A DNA stretch of 64,000 bases, from contig CM037883.1 in the NCBI GenBank assembly GCA_021292165.1, positions 7,046,934 to 7,110,933 on the forward strand, given 5' to 3'. The notes beneath the pieces are model-generated. The model ran no database searches. It worked only from the letters and a program-made list of their open reading frames with translations, and was not told the origin of the DNA. This DNA is from Shinisaurus crocodilurus (lineage: Eukaryota > Chordata > Lepidosauria > Squamata > Shinisauridae). Positions 1-9,815 of the stretch are shown here, piece after piece (the stretch's first letter is position 1; every line of letters starts with the position of its first letter). Made by a program: the position numbers and the translations under genes.

Positions 1-224
1 GGAATGAAATGTTTGGAAATAAATAAATAAATAAATAGTAATCCGCTATTGAGATTTCGTCAGGCTCTAAATTATTAAGTCAAAGTTGCTCGAGGAAATA
101 GCTGCCCATTTTGGCAGCTGGCACGGGCCTCTGAAGTCTGAGACAAGCCAGACCTGATAGAGGCTGCCATTTCGCTTCCGTTTTGAGAGCTAGTATGCTG
201 CAGTGGGTTGAGCGTTTGGCTTGC

Positions 225-312
225 ACACAGGAAAATCAGGTTCGGTTCAGATCCTTGCTCAGCTTTGAAACTCTTTCCCAGCTTAACCTTCCTCACAGGG
301 CTGTTGAGAAAC
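225..312 (+). repeat. Degenerate tRNA-type SINE remnant
   Basis: A stretch reading like the middle of the tRNA-derived SINE seen better at 43045: a decayed B-box-like segment (GGTTCGGTTCAGATCC), then AGCTTAACCTTCCTCACAGGG followed by TGTTGAG. The section between is deleted relative to fuller copies. The flanks (1-224 and 313-550) hold only an (AAAT)n run at the left edge and nothing else I recognise. Confidence 0.35.
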
Positions 313-554
313 CAAAATATTCCTCTGAGCTCCTTGGCAACGGATAAAATACAAATGCAACTAATTATTGTAATAATAATGACTACATCCATATAAAATA
401 TTGTCCGGCAGAATGTTAAGGGCCACAGGGAGCTTGGGACCAAACTATATCATTGGGGATAAGCCTTATGTCTCAGCATCCCAGGGGTCCGTGACGAGTC
501 CAACAGAGACAACTAGAAGCAAGAAGGCCCTTCTTGCGCTTCTTCTTCTCCTTC

Positions 555-975
555 CTCTCCTACTGGAGACTGGACATCATCATGGCTAAACAGTCTTTAG
601 ATATGGCCGCTCTAAACAATGATGTTGTGTTGCCCCCAGACCATTCTTTAAGGCTTTTCAGCCAAGACCTTCTTCTTCCTATGCTTTTCTCACATTTATT
701 TTCCCTTGTATAATCAGCTGCAACAATCTATAATTTTCATTTCTCATTATATGACCACAATACTCTAGTTTTCTGCATTTTATGTGTTTTATAATTTCTT
801 GATCTTTATACATTCCCTTTAATCCTTCTTTGTTGCTCACCCTCTCAGTCCATGAAATTCGTAACATCCTCCGAGAAATCCACAGTTCAAATGCTTCTAT
901 TTATTTTATGCTAGTCTGTGTTAAAGTCCACGATTCCATGGCATACAGTAGAACTGAAAATACATAGCACCGTAC
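555..975 (-). pseudogene. Non-LTR retrotransposon RT C-terminal fragment
   Basis: Read on the minus strand, this decodes to the C-terminal part of a LINE reverse transcriptase. Visible pieces are YAMESWTL, then MLRISWTERVSN, KLEYCGHIMRNE and YRLLQLIIQGKIN, which is the familiar order of the 'ESWT / LRI.W / GH..R / L.G' region after the catalytic domain in endonuclease-RT LINEs. Several in-frame stops break it, so it is dead. A second fragment of the same family lies at 12262-12425 on the plus strand. The exact clade cannot be settled by eye. Confidence 0.7.
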
Positions 976-1011
976 AATGCACATGTTCAGTATTAATATA
1001 CACATGTAACA

Positions 1012-1140
1012 ACATATTTATTTTATTATATTTATACCCCGCCTTTTTTCCTGCAAGGAACCCAAGGCGGCTTACATAATCCTAATCCTCCCCTCCATTT
1101 TATCCTCACAACAACCCTGTGAGGTAGGTTAGGCTTACGA
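1012..1140 (-). mobile_element. tRNA-derived SINE, 3' part only
   Basis: Minus-strand 3' half of the SINE family whose full copies are at 43045 and 58815. It shows TTTATACCCCGCC, CCTGCAAGGAACCCAAGG, GGCTTACATAATCC and CAACCCTGTGAGGTAGGTTA in order. The tRNA head is absent. A short ACGATGTTCAGTGTCA duplication follows at 1138-1172. Confidence 0.78.
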
Positions 1141-1957
1141 TGTTCAGTGTCATACTTACGATGTTCAGTGTCAGAGGCAAGCGATAAATCACATGATGCA
1201 GCATGAATATTGTCTAAGCATATACAAAGATTTCATCCCATCGTAAAGGTTTAGGCCACTCCAAATGTGATCTGAATCCACTGGGCCGCTGCTCCTCCTA
1301 AAAGCTGCACAAGTGAGAGTTTCCCCCTCTAGCAATGGTATGCCTGCTCTCTGTAAATCAGAAATGGCTTAATGAATTTAAATCATTTTCTGGCATCCAG
1401 TTTGTTGAGATTGGATGTCCCTGCCACTTCAGATCAATCAAGAGTTGCAAAGGAAATGTTTGTTTAACGTTAACAATGCTTCTAATTTTCAGTTGCATGT
1501 GAATTGGGCAGGTAAGACTGTAAAGGGAACGGCAGGATTTGAAATGTACATATGAATGTACACTTGGAGAGAATGGCACATTTCAGAAAGCCTGCTTGAC
1601 ACACTGAAGTGCTCTTTTTAAATCCATTCTAACATGCCTAAAGAAATTGCCATGCAGACAAGGGAAACACGCCCAAATTTTATTCCATAAACTCTACTTT
1701 TCAGGGCCACAACCATCTAGTATTATGGTTTTATTCATTTATTCATTCATCCTAGAATTTTTCCCCCCTTTAAACTTTTTTCCCCTTGGAATTGTGAAAG
1801 CTGGCTGTCAAGTCAGCTTTCACGACCCCCCTGTTTTGACAGCCACAAGCAGTCCCTTCAAAGTGCCCCAGCGGCACATTGGAGGGGCAACTCGTGGCTG
1901 CCCAGCATTTTTTTTAAAAAATATTTTTTTGCGCACAAAATTGTGCACAATTTTTTT
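1141..1957. other. Unassigned intergenic DNA
   Basis: Apart from the short duplication at its left edge, I see no gene, exon with splice sites or recognisable repeat here. Short open frames are scattered and lack family motifs. Confidence 0.5.
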
Positions 1958-2018
1958 CCTCCTCCTCCTCCTCCTCCTCCTCCTCCTCCTCCTCCTCCTC
2001 CTCCTCCTCCTCCTCCTC
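1958..2018. repeat. (TCC)n microsatellite
   Basis: About twenty perfect TCC units, preceded by a T/A-rich run. The poly-leucine open frame across it is an artefact of the repeat. Confidence 0.96.
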
Positions 2019-2074
2019 TTTTAAAAAACCACTACATCTGTAGCATTAAATGATGGCTTCCACATGTGAATGAT

Positions 2075-2600
2075 CAGCACTGGTTAGGCCTCATCTTGAG
2101 TACTGCGTCCAGTTCTGGGCACCACACTTTAAGAAGGATGTAGACAAACTGGAGAGGGTTCAGAGGAGGGCAACAAGGATGATTAAAGGGACTGGAAACA
2201 AGGCCCTATGAGGAGAGACTGAAAGAACTGGGCATGTTTAGCCTTCAGAAGAGGAGACTGAGGGGAGATATGATTCCACTCTTCCAGTACTTGAAGGGTT
2301 GTCACACAGAGGAGGGCCAGGATCTCTTCTTGGCCATCCCAAAGTGCAGGACCCGGAATCGTGGGCTCAAGTGACAGGAAGTCAGATTCCACCTGGACAT
2401 CAGGAAAAATTTCCTGACTGTTAGAGCAATAAGACAATGGAACCAACTACCTAGGGAGGTGGTGGGCTCCCCCACACTGGAGGCATTCAAGGTGAAGCTG
2501 GACAGCCATCTGTCAGGGATGCTTTGACCTGGATTCCTGCATTGAGCAGGGGGTTGGACTCGATGGCCTTGTAGGCTCCTTCCGACTCTATGCTATGAAA
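2075..2600 (+). mobile_element. CR1 LINE, 5'-truncated 3' end
   Basis: Starts inside the RT C-terminal region (CACTGGTTAGGCCTCATCTT) and runs to the CR1 3' tail (GGGGGTTGGACTCGATGG, then CCGACTCTATGCTATGAAAT). It matches the long copy at 53919-56564 closely. An extra base near 2188 breaks the reading frame, as do several substitutions. This is a typical dead-on-arrival CR1 copy. Confidence 0.93.
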
Positions 2601-2755
2601 TTTATCCCTACAAATTGCACATTTTTGGATTATAGAAAGGGAAAACTTCCACCTCTACTTTTACTTTTCTATAACAGATTAATCACTTCAGCTACAGCAT
2701 TCATTAAGATCCCATGTCAACTCAGGCTCAATAAAGACCATTCAAACATTGGCTA

Positions 2756-3195
2756 AGGGCGCAATCCTTTGGGCTGCGCCCTCAATTATTGCAACCCCTG
2801 AACTTGGAGGCTTACACAGTCATCCTATGCAGGGTGGGAAGAGCGGCAGAGGCAATCTTTGTCTCCCTGTCCTCCTGCCCTACATTTTTCGCTAGGCGGG
2901 CTTTTTTGCTTGCCTAGCAAAGGCGTTCCAGAAGGGGAGGGAAGGAGGCTGTCTGAGGCTCAGGATAGCTCGTGTCCTGGCCTCATCAGTCTCCTCCCCT
3001 CCCCGCCCACTGAAATGCGCTCTTTCCCCCCTCTCCGAGGTCGAGTTCTCGACCTTGGAGGCCAGTTAGCATGGTTCTTTTTGTACTGGCTGCAAGGGGC
3101 ACACGGGGAGGGAGGGGTCGGCTCTCCGATTCCCCCCATCCAAGGTAGGAGTGTGTGCTATCTCTTGTTGGAGGATATTGGAAAGGAGTCGGTCC
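2756..3195. mobile_element. Possible short DNA element (GGGCGCAATCC end)
   Basis: Begins TAA then GGGCGCAATCC, like the better-defined element at 24825. It shares a GC-rich core with CTCCGAGGTCG. I could not define the right end, so the extent is a guess. Confidence 0.3.
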
Positions 3196-3428
3196 TATAC
3201 TGGTTAGGCTGAAGCAGAGTTTTCCCCTGTGTGCACACAGCCTGGTTATTGAAACTGGTTATCACCACCTGGGTTTTTAAACCCTGCTAAAAGGCTCTTA
3301 AAAGGAAACGGATTGTCCAAACAAGGCTTAAAACTAGTAAAGACATTTATTAGGATGCATATAGGCAGATTAGAGTCTTGGGAGTTGAGCCCTGGTTTCC
3401 ACGCCAAAAACACGGTTCCGTCGCGTCG

Positions 3429-3488
3429 GCGCAGGGTCCCGTCGCATCACTTCCTGGTGGTCGGAAATGATGCGATGGGACCCCGCGC
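3429..3488. other. CpG-rich hairpin
   Basis: Two 21-bp arms (3429-3449 and 3468-3488) are reverse complements at 19 of 21 positions, around an 18-base loop. The arms carry GGGTCCC and TCGCATCA and sit in an unusually CpG-dense patch. No gene is attached to it. Confidence 0.65.
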
Positions 3489-3593
3489 TGCTGGCGCGGT
3501 GGCCCAAGCGGAGGGCTGAGCGGCCGGCCAGGTAAGGCCTGCGAATATCAGGGGGCGCAAGTGGGGCTGATTTCGGCCTCATTTCAGCCCCCC

Positions 3594-3790
3594 AATATTC
3601 ACAGTAACATCTCTAGCAGTATGACTATGTACACCAGTTGCTGGGGAACATGGGTGGGAGGGTGCTGTTGGCTGCACTCATGTCCTGCTTGTGGGATCCC
3701 ATGGGCAGCTGGTTGGCCACTGTGTGAACAGAATGCTGGACTAGATAGACCCTTGGTCAGATCCAGCAGGGCTCTTCTTATGCTCGTATG
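3594..3790 (+). repeat. Dispersed retroelement-like repeat ('CTGGATCAGACC' family)
   Basis: Carries the recurrent blocks ACACCAGTTGCTGGGG, GGTGGGAGGGTGCTGTTG, TGGCCACTGTGTGAACAGAA and TCCAGCAGGGCTCTTCTTATG. Related copies are at 13773-13893 and 14052-14290 (minus), 42540-42720 and 47425-47615 (plus), with an older one near 20955. The class is not determined. The sharp right end at CTTATG suggests a retroposed 3' end. Confidence 0.75.
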
Positions 3791-5047
3791 TTGTCTGCAG
3801 CTCCCTGCTGAGTATATATACAGAATGGCAAACTCATGTTCAATTCTATGTAATGCGTGAGATGGCCCTTAGTTAGCAGTCTTATCAAGTTCAGTCCTAA
3901 ATCAATAAATCACATTGGCTTAGGGAATTCATTCTCTGAAAAGGATCCAAGAATTAACTCCCTCTGTTTTTATGGGTTCTAAAATATTGGGAGGAGGGAT
4001 TAGTCGTAGGGGAGCGGAGGGGGACTTGAAAATCCTGTGTTCGCTTTCAAGGATGTTTTCAAATCAAAGCTGAATCTGGCAATCCATGCAGGCTAGAAAT
4101 CTATCTCCTACTTGTCACATCTATATTAAATTATCCACTTTCTTTCCATTTTACAGGGAAAGACGTGAGCAGAACATTACTTATCTGTCAGGCTACAGGC
4201 CTTGGCTGCTGAACAAAGTACCAGAATTGTGGCACTACAAGGCTGCAAATCTAGCACAAAAGGTATCCAGAGCAAGGGGGGCAGAGCCACAGTTGCCTAG
4301 AATCAATGATTCCTGAAAGACAATGTTCCAGCTGGCTGTTTTGACTGATCTTCTCTGGGGTGGTATTTAAATCTGATTAGTCTTATTTTTTTTCTTAAAG
4401 AAACATCACCTCTGGATGGGAACATTACAGATAAGAGCCTGGGAAAAACATATTTGCGGCTGCAATAACTAACCACAAACTTGACCTAATTGTTCTGAAG
4501 ACACTCTGACCTGCAGGGAAGGCATTTAACTTCTACATCAGGTGAGAGGAATTTGTGGTTCTCCAGATGTTGTTGGATTCCAACTGACATCAATCTCAAG
4601 CTAGTATGGCTAATGCCAAGGATGATGGGAGTTGTCGTCCAAGAACATCTGGAAGGCCATAGGCTTTCTAATCTGGACTTACATGGAACAGTCTTCAATT
4701 TGTGGGTATATCAAATCTTCTGCACCTAGAATCTCAATTCATACTTATACCTGCTAATACTACTTTATTTCTAACTACTAGGGCCTTTTTTAGGTTTAAC
4801 TACCACATCTTCATATTAAATCAGTGGATCCATGAGTATGTGCTAGAGATTCCTTATCCCATTAGAGGATTACAGTTCCAGAATTCCATGGGAGAAGCCA
4901 CAAGCCAGGATAGCCAGAAGTCTTGAAGATGAAACATATTCACCAGTTCTGCCACAGCGGGCACCAACATCCTCAAATGTTATCAAGGGAAAAAGCCAAG
5001 CAATGCTTGGGGATCTACCACATTTTGCTGGTACTCTGACGTACGAC
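3791..5047. other. Mostly unassigned DNA
   Basis: Apart from the short MITE-like palindrome at 4545-4665 I recognise nothing here. No exon-like frame carries a known motif. Confidence 0.45.
4545..4665. mobile_element. Short palindromic DNA element
   Basis: The arms TTCTCCAGATGTTGTTGG and GTCCAAGAACATCTGGAAGG are inverted, with GGATGATGGGAGTTGTCGTC in between. This is the structure of the small hAT-type family better seen at 13894-14027. The copy is diverged and I see no clear target duplication. Confidence 0.6.
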
Positions 5048-5215
5048 TCTGCCTTATGCAGAATCGGACCACTGGTTCATCAAGCCCAGCACTGCTTACT
5101 TTGACTGGCAGTGGCTCTCCCAAGTCTCAGGCAGATGTCCTTCCCAATCTGGCAGCTACAGATCTTTTGAACTGGGAGTGTCAGGGATTGAACCTGGGAG
5201 ACCATCCGATCAGCC
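5048..5215 (-). mobile_element. tRNA-Ala-like SINE, old copy
   Basis: On the minus strand it reads GGTTCAATCCCTGACA (B-box region), then GAGAGCCACTGCCAGTCA, GGGCTTGATGAACCAGTGG and GCATAAGGCAG. That is the order of the SINE family at 6995 and 7171. The A-box end is lost. Confidence 0.68.
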
Positions 5216-5319
5216 CAAGCCAACATGGGCAATGATCGGGAATGCTGGTAGTCCAAAACACCTGGAGGGCACTAGGTTGGGGTAGGATGGTCTATAGTGG
5301 GGTCTATACCCCACTAGGT

Positions 5320-5470
5320 TGGGGTAGGGTGGTCTATGCTGACTCACAGAAGCTCTCTGAGGATTCAGATGGAGATCTTTCTCAGCTACACATGGAGATG
5401 CCAGGGATTGAACCTGGAACTTTCTGCATGTAAACCATGCTCTCTACCACGGAGATACATCCCCACCCCA
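5320..5470 (-). mobile_element. tRNA-Ala-like SINE, head region
   Basis: Minus strand: GTATCTCCGTGGTAGAGAGC (A-box region), ATGCAGAAAGTTCCAGG, then TTCAATCCCTGGCATCTCC (B box). It keeps the tRNA-like head but lacks most of the tail. Just upstream, a phrase of about 20 bases (CCACTAGGTTGGGGTAGG) is repeated at about 5271 and 5311. Confidence 0.72.
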
Positions 5471-5474
5471 GAAA

Positions 5475-6556
5475 CACCACATTGTAAAGTGTTTCTTCCA
5501 AACATTATAGAGGTCAAATAGCTTTGCTACATGGAGTAGCATGTACAGTGTAGACCACTGTGTTAATTTCGGCCACAGTTTCTTTGTTGCTTTAGTTTTA
5601 AGTAAGAAGGGGATGCGCTCAAGCTGCTGTTGCTGAAGGGAAGCCTGCCATGCACAACAGCTTACTTACAGCACAGGCATGAATGTGACTGCGCTTGAGC
5701 TATATAAACAGGGAAGTGTTCACATCACACTGCCAAGAAGAAGAAAAAAGAGTCACGAAATGTTATGGGCAGATTGAGGGACTAATTGGGTTATTGGTTA
5801 CCATTCACATCACAGACAGTATCTAACAGGTACTTGTAACAATCGCACAACCACCTTACAAATGCCAATAGAGAAGATAGCAACGGGGTAGGGAGTTTGA
5901 ACTTTCTCACTAACCCTGTAGTGCAATTGGTGTGGTAGGAAAATATGGCATCCCAGCAAGACTTCTGGTTCTCCCTCCAACAACAAAGTAACCATTTCAT
6001 ATTTATCCTGCAACAATAAGCTCTAGGTGGGGAGAGCACCAGTTCAGTTGCCAAGAGTGAGTCGTGTGGTGCCCGGTGTCATTAAAATGCTGATTATACA
6101 GTGTGTCACTTTCTTCTAGTCCCTCCAAGCCCCCCCCCCACCTTTCCTTTGCCAGAGTCCTGTCAGCGTTTTGTGTGGTGTTTGGTTACTCGCATGCCTG
6201 CCTGCAGGTCTTGTTTGATCTTGTTTGCTTACCTGAGTCATGGTGGACTCATTAGATCTCTTTTCCTGCTTATGACAAGGGCTTCCAAATTTCCCTTTCT
6301 TTCCTTTCCAAGATCTTCAATGTCTTAAACGCTGGCCACAGAAATGCTGCCATTTGGTAATTTCCACTTTCTCATCCAAGCCATATGGCCTGCTTGTGCT
6401 GGATGCTTCAGGGTTCATCCAAGCTTCTACAGCACCCCCAGAACATGCGAAACAAACTCTCTCCCCTCCAGAGTATTTGCCACTGTTCCTTAATTATTCA
6501 TTTTTAAAGAGGGTCTGTACAGTTTTTATTGTCCTGGTGCTTTTAGGGGATTGACT
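5475..6556. other. Unassigned intergenic DNA
   Basis: No gene or repeat family recognised. Short open frames here have no domain motifs. An A+T-rich stretch near 5800-6010 has open frames on the minus strand only. Confidence 0.45.
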
Positions 6557-6560
6557 AGAG

Positions 6561-6696
6561 CAGTGGTTCCCAACCTTGGGTCCCCAGATGTTGCTGGCCT
6601 ACAGCTCCCAATATACCCAGCCAGCATGGCTAATGGCAAGGGATGCTGGGAGCTGTAGGCCAGCAACATCTGGGGACCCAAGGTTGGGAACCACTG
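6561..6696. mobile_element. hAT-type MITE, family 'TTGGGTCCCCAGATG', copy A
   Basis: A 136-bp palindromic element with inverted ends CAGTGGTTCCCAACCTTGGG and their complement. It is flanked by a perfect 8-bp duplication GACTAGAG (6553-6560 and 6697-6704). Eight-base duplications and CAGTG-type ends are characteristic of the hAT superfamily. It has no coding capacity. Five more copies are at 10561, 27499, 40487, 49659 and 50830. Confidence 0.94.
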
Positions 6697-6736
6697 GACT
6701 AGAGGATCTACCTTTACAGTAGCTTTCCTTTTCTCC

Positions 6737-6760
6737 CTCTCTCTCTCTCTCTCTCTCTCT
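6737..6760. repeat. (CT)n microsatellite
   Basis: About twelve CT units. Similar short runs lie at 8137-8156 (CT) and 8250-8262 (AC). Confidence 0.9.
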
Positions 6761-6811
6761 AAATGTTTCTACGTTTTTGTGAGATGTTAGTAACATTTTT
6801 ATTACATTGTA

Positions 6812-6985
6812 TATGCACGCAGGAAGTCCCAGGTTCAATCCATAGCATCTCCAGGTAGAGCTAGGAAAGAATCCTTCCTGAAACCCTGGAGGCCTGCTGC
6901 TGCCAGTCAGTGTCGACAATCCTGGGCTAGATGGATCTAGGGTCTGACTCAGGCAGGCTGGCAGTTACCTACGTTCCTATGTAAG
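6812..6985 (+). mobile_element. tRNA-Ala-like SINE, head truncated
   Basis: Starts after the A box with ATGCACGCAGGAAGTCCC, has the B-box region GGTTCAATCCATAG, then the body CTGCTGCCAGTCAGTGTCGA and a tail ending TACGTTCCTATG. First of three copies in the same orientation. Confidence 0.8.
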
Positions 6986-6994
6986 ATCTACTTT

Positions 6995-7165
6995 GGGGAA
7001 GGGCCATAGCTCAGTTGTAGAGCACACATACTTTGCATGCAGAAGGTCCCAAGTTCAACCCCTGGCTTCTCCAGGTAGGACTAGGAAAGAGGTCTGCCTG
7101 AAACTCTGAAGAGCCACTGCTGCCAGTCAGTGTTGACAATACTGGGCTAGATGGACCAATGGGGT
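6995..7165 (+). mobile_element. tRNA-Ala-like SINE
   Basis: A-box region GCCATAGCTCAGTTGTAGAG and B-box region AGTTCAACCCCTGG spaced as in a tRNA, followed by the SINE body CTGCTGCCAGTCAGTGTTGA. The far tail is missing and the next copy begins immediately. The head resembles tRNA-Ala, but the fold beyond the boxes is not a clean cloverleaf, so this is not a tRNA gene. Confidence 0.85.
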
Positions 7166-7170
7166 CAGCT

Positions 7171-7545
7171 CAAGGGACATAGCTCAGTGGAAGAGAAGCT
7201 GCTTTGCATGCAGAAGGTCCCAGGTTCAATCCCTGGCTTCTCCAGGTAGGGTGAGGAAAGACCCCTGCCTGAAACCCTGGAGAGCTGCTGCTGCCAGTCA
7301 GTGTTGACAATACTGGGCTAGATGGACCAATGGTCTGACTCAGTATAAGGCAGCTTCCTATCAGGGTCAGGTGCAAGGCAGTTTGGTGCCCTAGGCAAGA
7401 TCAGATATTTAGCGCCCCCCTCTTCCCACTTGAGCCCTCCCTCCCTCCAGCCCTATGCTCCTGGCACCCCCTTTAGCCTGGCGCCCTAGGCAGCCGCCTA
7501 GTTGGCCTAATGGTAGCACCGGCCCTGCTTCCTATGTTCCTATGC
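7171..7545 (+). mobile_element. tRNA-Ala-like SINE interrupted by a 166-bp MITE
   Basis: Full-length SINE: ACATAGCTCAGTGGAAGAG (A-box region), GGTTCAATCCCTGG (B box), body, and tail AGGCAGCTTCCTAT. The tail is split by the element at 7362-7527 and resumes as CTTCCTATGTTCCTATG. The SINE is therefore older than the MITE. Confidence 0.88.
7362..7527. mobile_element. 166-bp hAT-type MITE, copy 1
   Basis: Ends are CAGGGTCAGGTGCAAGGCAG and GGTAGCACCGGCCCTG (inverted CAGGGCCGGTGC). It is flanked by a perfect 8-bp duplication CTTCCTAT (7354-7361, 7528-7535). The core carries GGTGCCCTAGGCAAGATC and CCTAGGCAGCCGCC, which are partly inverted. Copies at 18513 and 46151 are also exactly 166 bp. Confidence 0.93.
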
Positions 7546-8314
7546 TGAGAGATTATATAAGTAATTCTTAAAAAGAGGAAAGGTTTGAAGTGAAATGCTC
7601 ACATCTATTTCAATTTTTCCTTACAGAGAACACTTCTAAGAACAAAAACATCCTTCAGCTAGGGCCACTTGCCAACCCAGAACCAACTCATTCAACAGAA
7701 TTCAAAAGCTGTATTGTGCAGAAGTAGCAGCCTGAGATAGCAGGTCGGGAATCGGGATAAACATTCATTTGCAGGTAGCAGGTCGGGATAAACATTCACA
7801 TTTGCAACATGGGAAAGGTATATCCCCTTCTACACCATTCAGATTAATCTGTTCATGTGAGCAGAGGTTCTTCTTGTGCGGTTTAAATCTCATGGATAAC
7901 TGACTGTTTTGCCATTTCCAAATAGAATCAGAGTAGGTATTTTTGTGCACCAGTTTGGAGACATGGAATTTGCAGCAAAACATATTCATTTGAACAGCAC
8001 GAATGTTTGCCTAGGAAGTAAAAATATACTCTACATAACCCCTCTCCAAGATGGTAAAGCGACAAATATGCAACAGAAACACACATTAAATCTGCTGTGA
8101 TTTGGCTGGTGAGTAAGAAAAGTTGGCAGCCTCATTCTCTCTCTCTCTCTCTCTCGTTGATATACATAGGAGATTTTTTTTAAAGTTTCACCACATCAAG
8201 GCAAATACACTTTTTATATTAAAAAAAATAAAGATTTTGCTCATTAAAACACACACACACAGAGCTTCTGACAGCGAACAAAGCTAAGCCCCCAAGAGTT
8301 CCACTACTCTTCCC
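7546..8314. other. Unassigned intergenic DNA
   Basis: No gene recognised. A local tandem duplication of CAGGTCGGGATAAACATTCA-type sequence is seen near 7740-7800, and a (CT)n run at 8137-8156. Confidence 0.45.
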
Positions 8315-8385
8315 TTATTTATTTATTTAGAAGATTTATACCCTGTCTTTTGATCAAATGTTCCTCAAGGAGGCTTACAATAGGT
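8315..8385 (-). repeat. LINE/SINE 3' tail remnant
   Basis: TTATTTATTTATTTAGAAG, then TTATACCCTGTC and AGGAGGCTTACAATAGG, form the minus-strand tail pattern shared by L2-like LINEs and the tRNA SINE here. Too short to assign to a family. Confidence 0.5.
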
Positions 8386-8607
8386 TGTAACAATACACAC
8401 ACAGCAACCCAGCATCCCTTAATTCTCTGGCCAATGGATGGGCCAGAGTGAGATTCATTCAGCTCTCTAGTCCCATAGCAACTAACAGTTGTAGGCAGCC
8501 AGCTGTGCTTTCTGGCAGTGTGGAGTTGTGAAGGATTGAGGCCTACACAGGCTTGGGTTAAGTTGAAGCCTGTAGGCCCAAACATCTCCTGACGGGAGGG
8601 GGGCATT

Positions 8608-8782
8608 CATAGATTTCATAGATCATAGAGTTGGAAGGAGCCTACAAGGCTATCGAGTCCAACCCCCTGCTCAATGCAGGAAACTAGAGGAGGGGTCTCC
8701 CATCCAAGTAATAACCAGGCCTGACCCTGCTTAGCTTTCCACACTCCGACAAGCTGAGCCATCATGAGCCACAGGCCTGTAT
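8608..8782 (-). mobile_element. 5S rRNA-derived SINE with CR1 tail, copy 1
   Basis: On the minus strand the element reads AAGCTAAGCAGGGTCAGGCC, then TTACTTGGATGGGAGACC. These are the A box, intermediate element and C box of the 5S rRNA internal promoter. It continues directly into CCTGCTCAATGCAGG-type CR1 tail sequence (GGGGGTTGGACTCGATAG) and ends CTATGATCTATGAAATC. The SINE is about 170 bp. RNA polymerase III transcription and CR1-driven copying are inferred from structure. Six more copies lie in this window. Confidence 0.9.
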
Positions 8783-9394
8783 ATTCGCAAGTTTCATTTC
8801 CCCCTCATGGAGTTAAAGTTTCCTTTTCATTGAGATAAGTCTCCTTCCCGCCTAATGGAGTTAAGTTTCATTTCCCCAGTTTTAGGTCACACGATTGTAA
8901 CCTTCTAGTTCTGTGGGAGAGTATATAAAGAGGTGTGGAAAAGCTGCAGGAGTGAGAGAGCAAAACTGGAGAGAGAGAGAAGCTGTGGAGGAGAGGTTCT
9001 GCAGGCACCAAGAAGCAGAGAGCAGACAGGTGGAACCTTGACAGGGGTGAGGCAAGTTCTCTGCAATAGTCCCTTCCCTGGCCTATGAAGGGGGCCAGGT
9101 TGGTCTTCCCTTGCCTTGATGTTCTTCCTGGGAGTCAAGGGGAGCCAGTTTTCTCCCAAGTGGCCCTTGGCCCCTTGGCCAACGACAGAGGCCAGGGTGC
9201 TGCCATTCAGCTCTGCAGTCCCAGACACTGGCAGTTGAACCCGAGTCTTCTTTTTGGCAGGAAGGGAGAAAACAAGTCCTCAGAGTGGCTTACCTTCTCC
9301 ACACTCCTCTTACCAGCTTGAGTGCCACAAACAGGGAATCTCCTGGGAGTTGTTGAGAGCAAATCTTCCTCCCACTGTCCCGCCAGAATAGCTG
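8783..9394. other. Unassigned, possible old repeat
   Basis: Contains a triplicated phrase around GTTTCATTTCCCC and GGAGTTAA (8789-8880), then purine-rich DNA. No protein family recognised in the short open frames. Confidence 0.4.
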
Positions 9395-9555
9395 ACTGAA
9401 GTCTGAAACATGAGCATCAGGTTCGAGTCTCACACCATCCCTAGCAGAGTGGATTTAGGCAAGTCACTCTCCCTCACTTCCAGCCCTATCCCCGGCCTGC
9501 AATATGGAGATAACAGCACTGGCCTTCCTTACAGAGTTGCTGTGAGGCAGGGCTG
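9395..9555 (+). mobile_element. MIR-like SINE
   Basis: Contains GGTTCGAGTCTCACACC (B-box region), then TTAGGCAAGTCACTCTCCCT, CTGCAATATGGAGATAACAG and CTTACAGAGTTGCTGTGAGG. That is the order of the conserved MIR core and tail. Old and diverged. Confidence 0.75.
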
Positions 9556-9564
9556 GGCAGAAGG

Positions 9565-9695
9565 CAGAGGAGGCTGGTGACTCCTGTGTCAGTGGGGCTC
9601 CTTATCCATTGCAGCTTTTAGTCTGATCTATCCGTGGTACTGAACTCCATCCCCAAAATAGGTTCATTGCCATGGAGCACCATGGATAATATTTG
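9565..9695. mobile_element. hAT-type MITE, family 'GGAGGCTGGTGACTCC', half copy
   Basis: The left end CAGAGGAGGCTGGTGACTCC continues with GTGGGGCTCCTTATCCATTG, as in the full copies at 20284, 21345 and 46786. The right inverted end is missing, so the copy is truncated at about ATGGATAATATTTGG. Confidence 0.75.
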
Positions 9696-9815
9696 GTATG
9701 TTGATGAATGAGGGGCAAACAAATGTGTGTGGGGTGGTGGCTATTCATGTCTTTTCCTTTAAAAATGCATGGAAGTGTTGACAAAGAAAGAAGGATCATT
9801 CCCACTTTCTAGTCA

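Noticed and set aside
1647..2024. Frame ending in poly-leucine
   Set aside because: The leucine run is the (TCC)n microsatellite.
6995..7080. Possible tRNA-Ala gene (TAGCTCAGTTGTAGAGC)
   Set aside because: A and B boxes are present but the downstream sequence is SINE body and the stems do not close as a tRNA.
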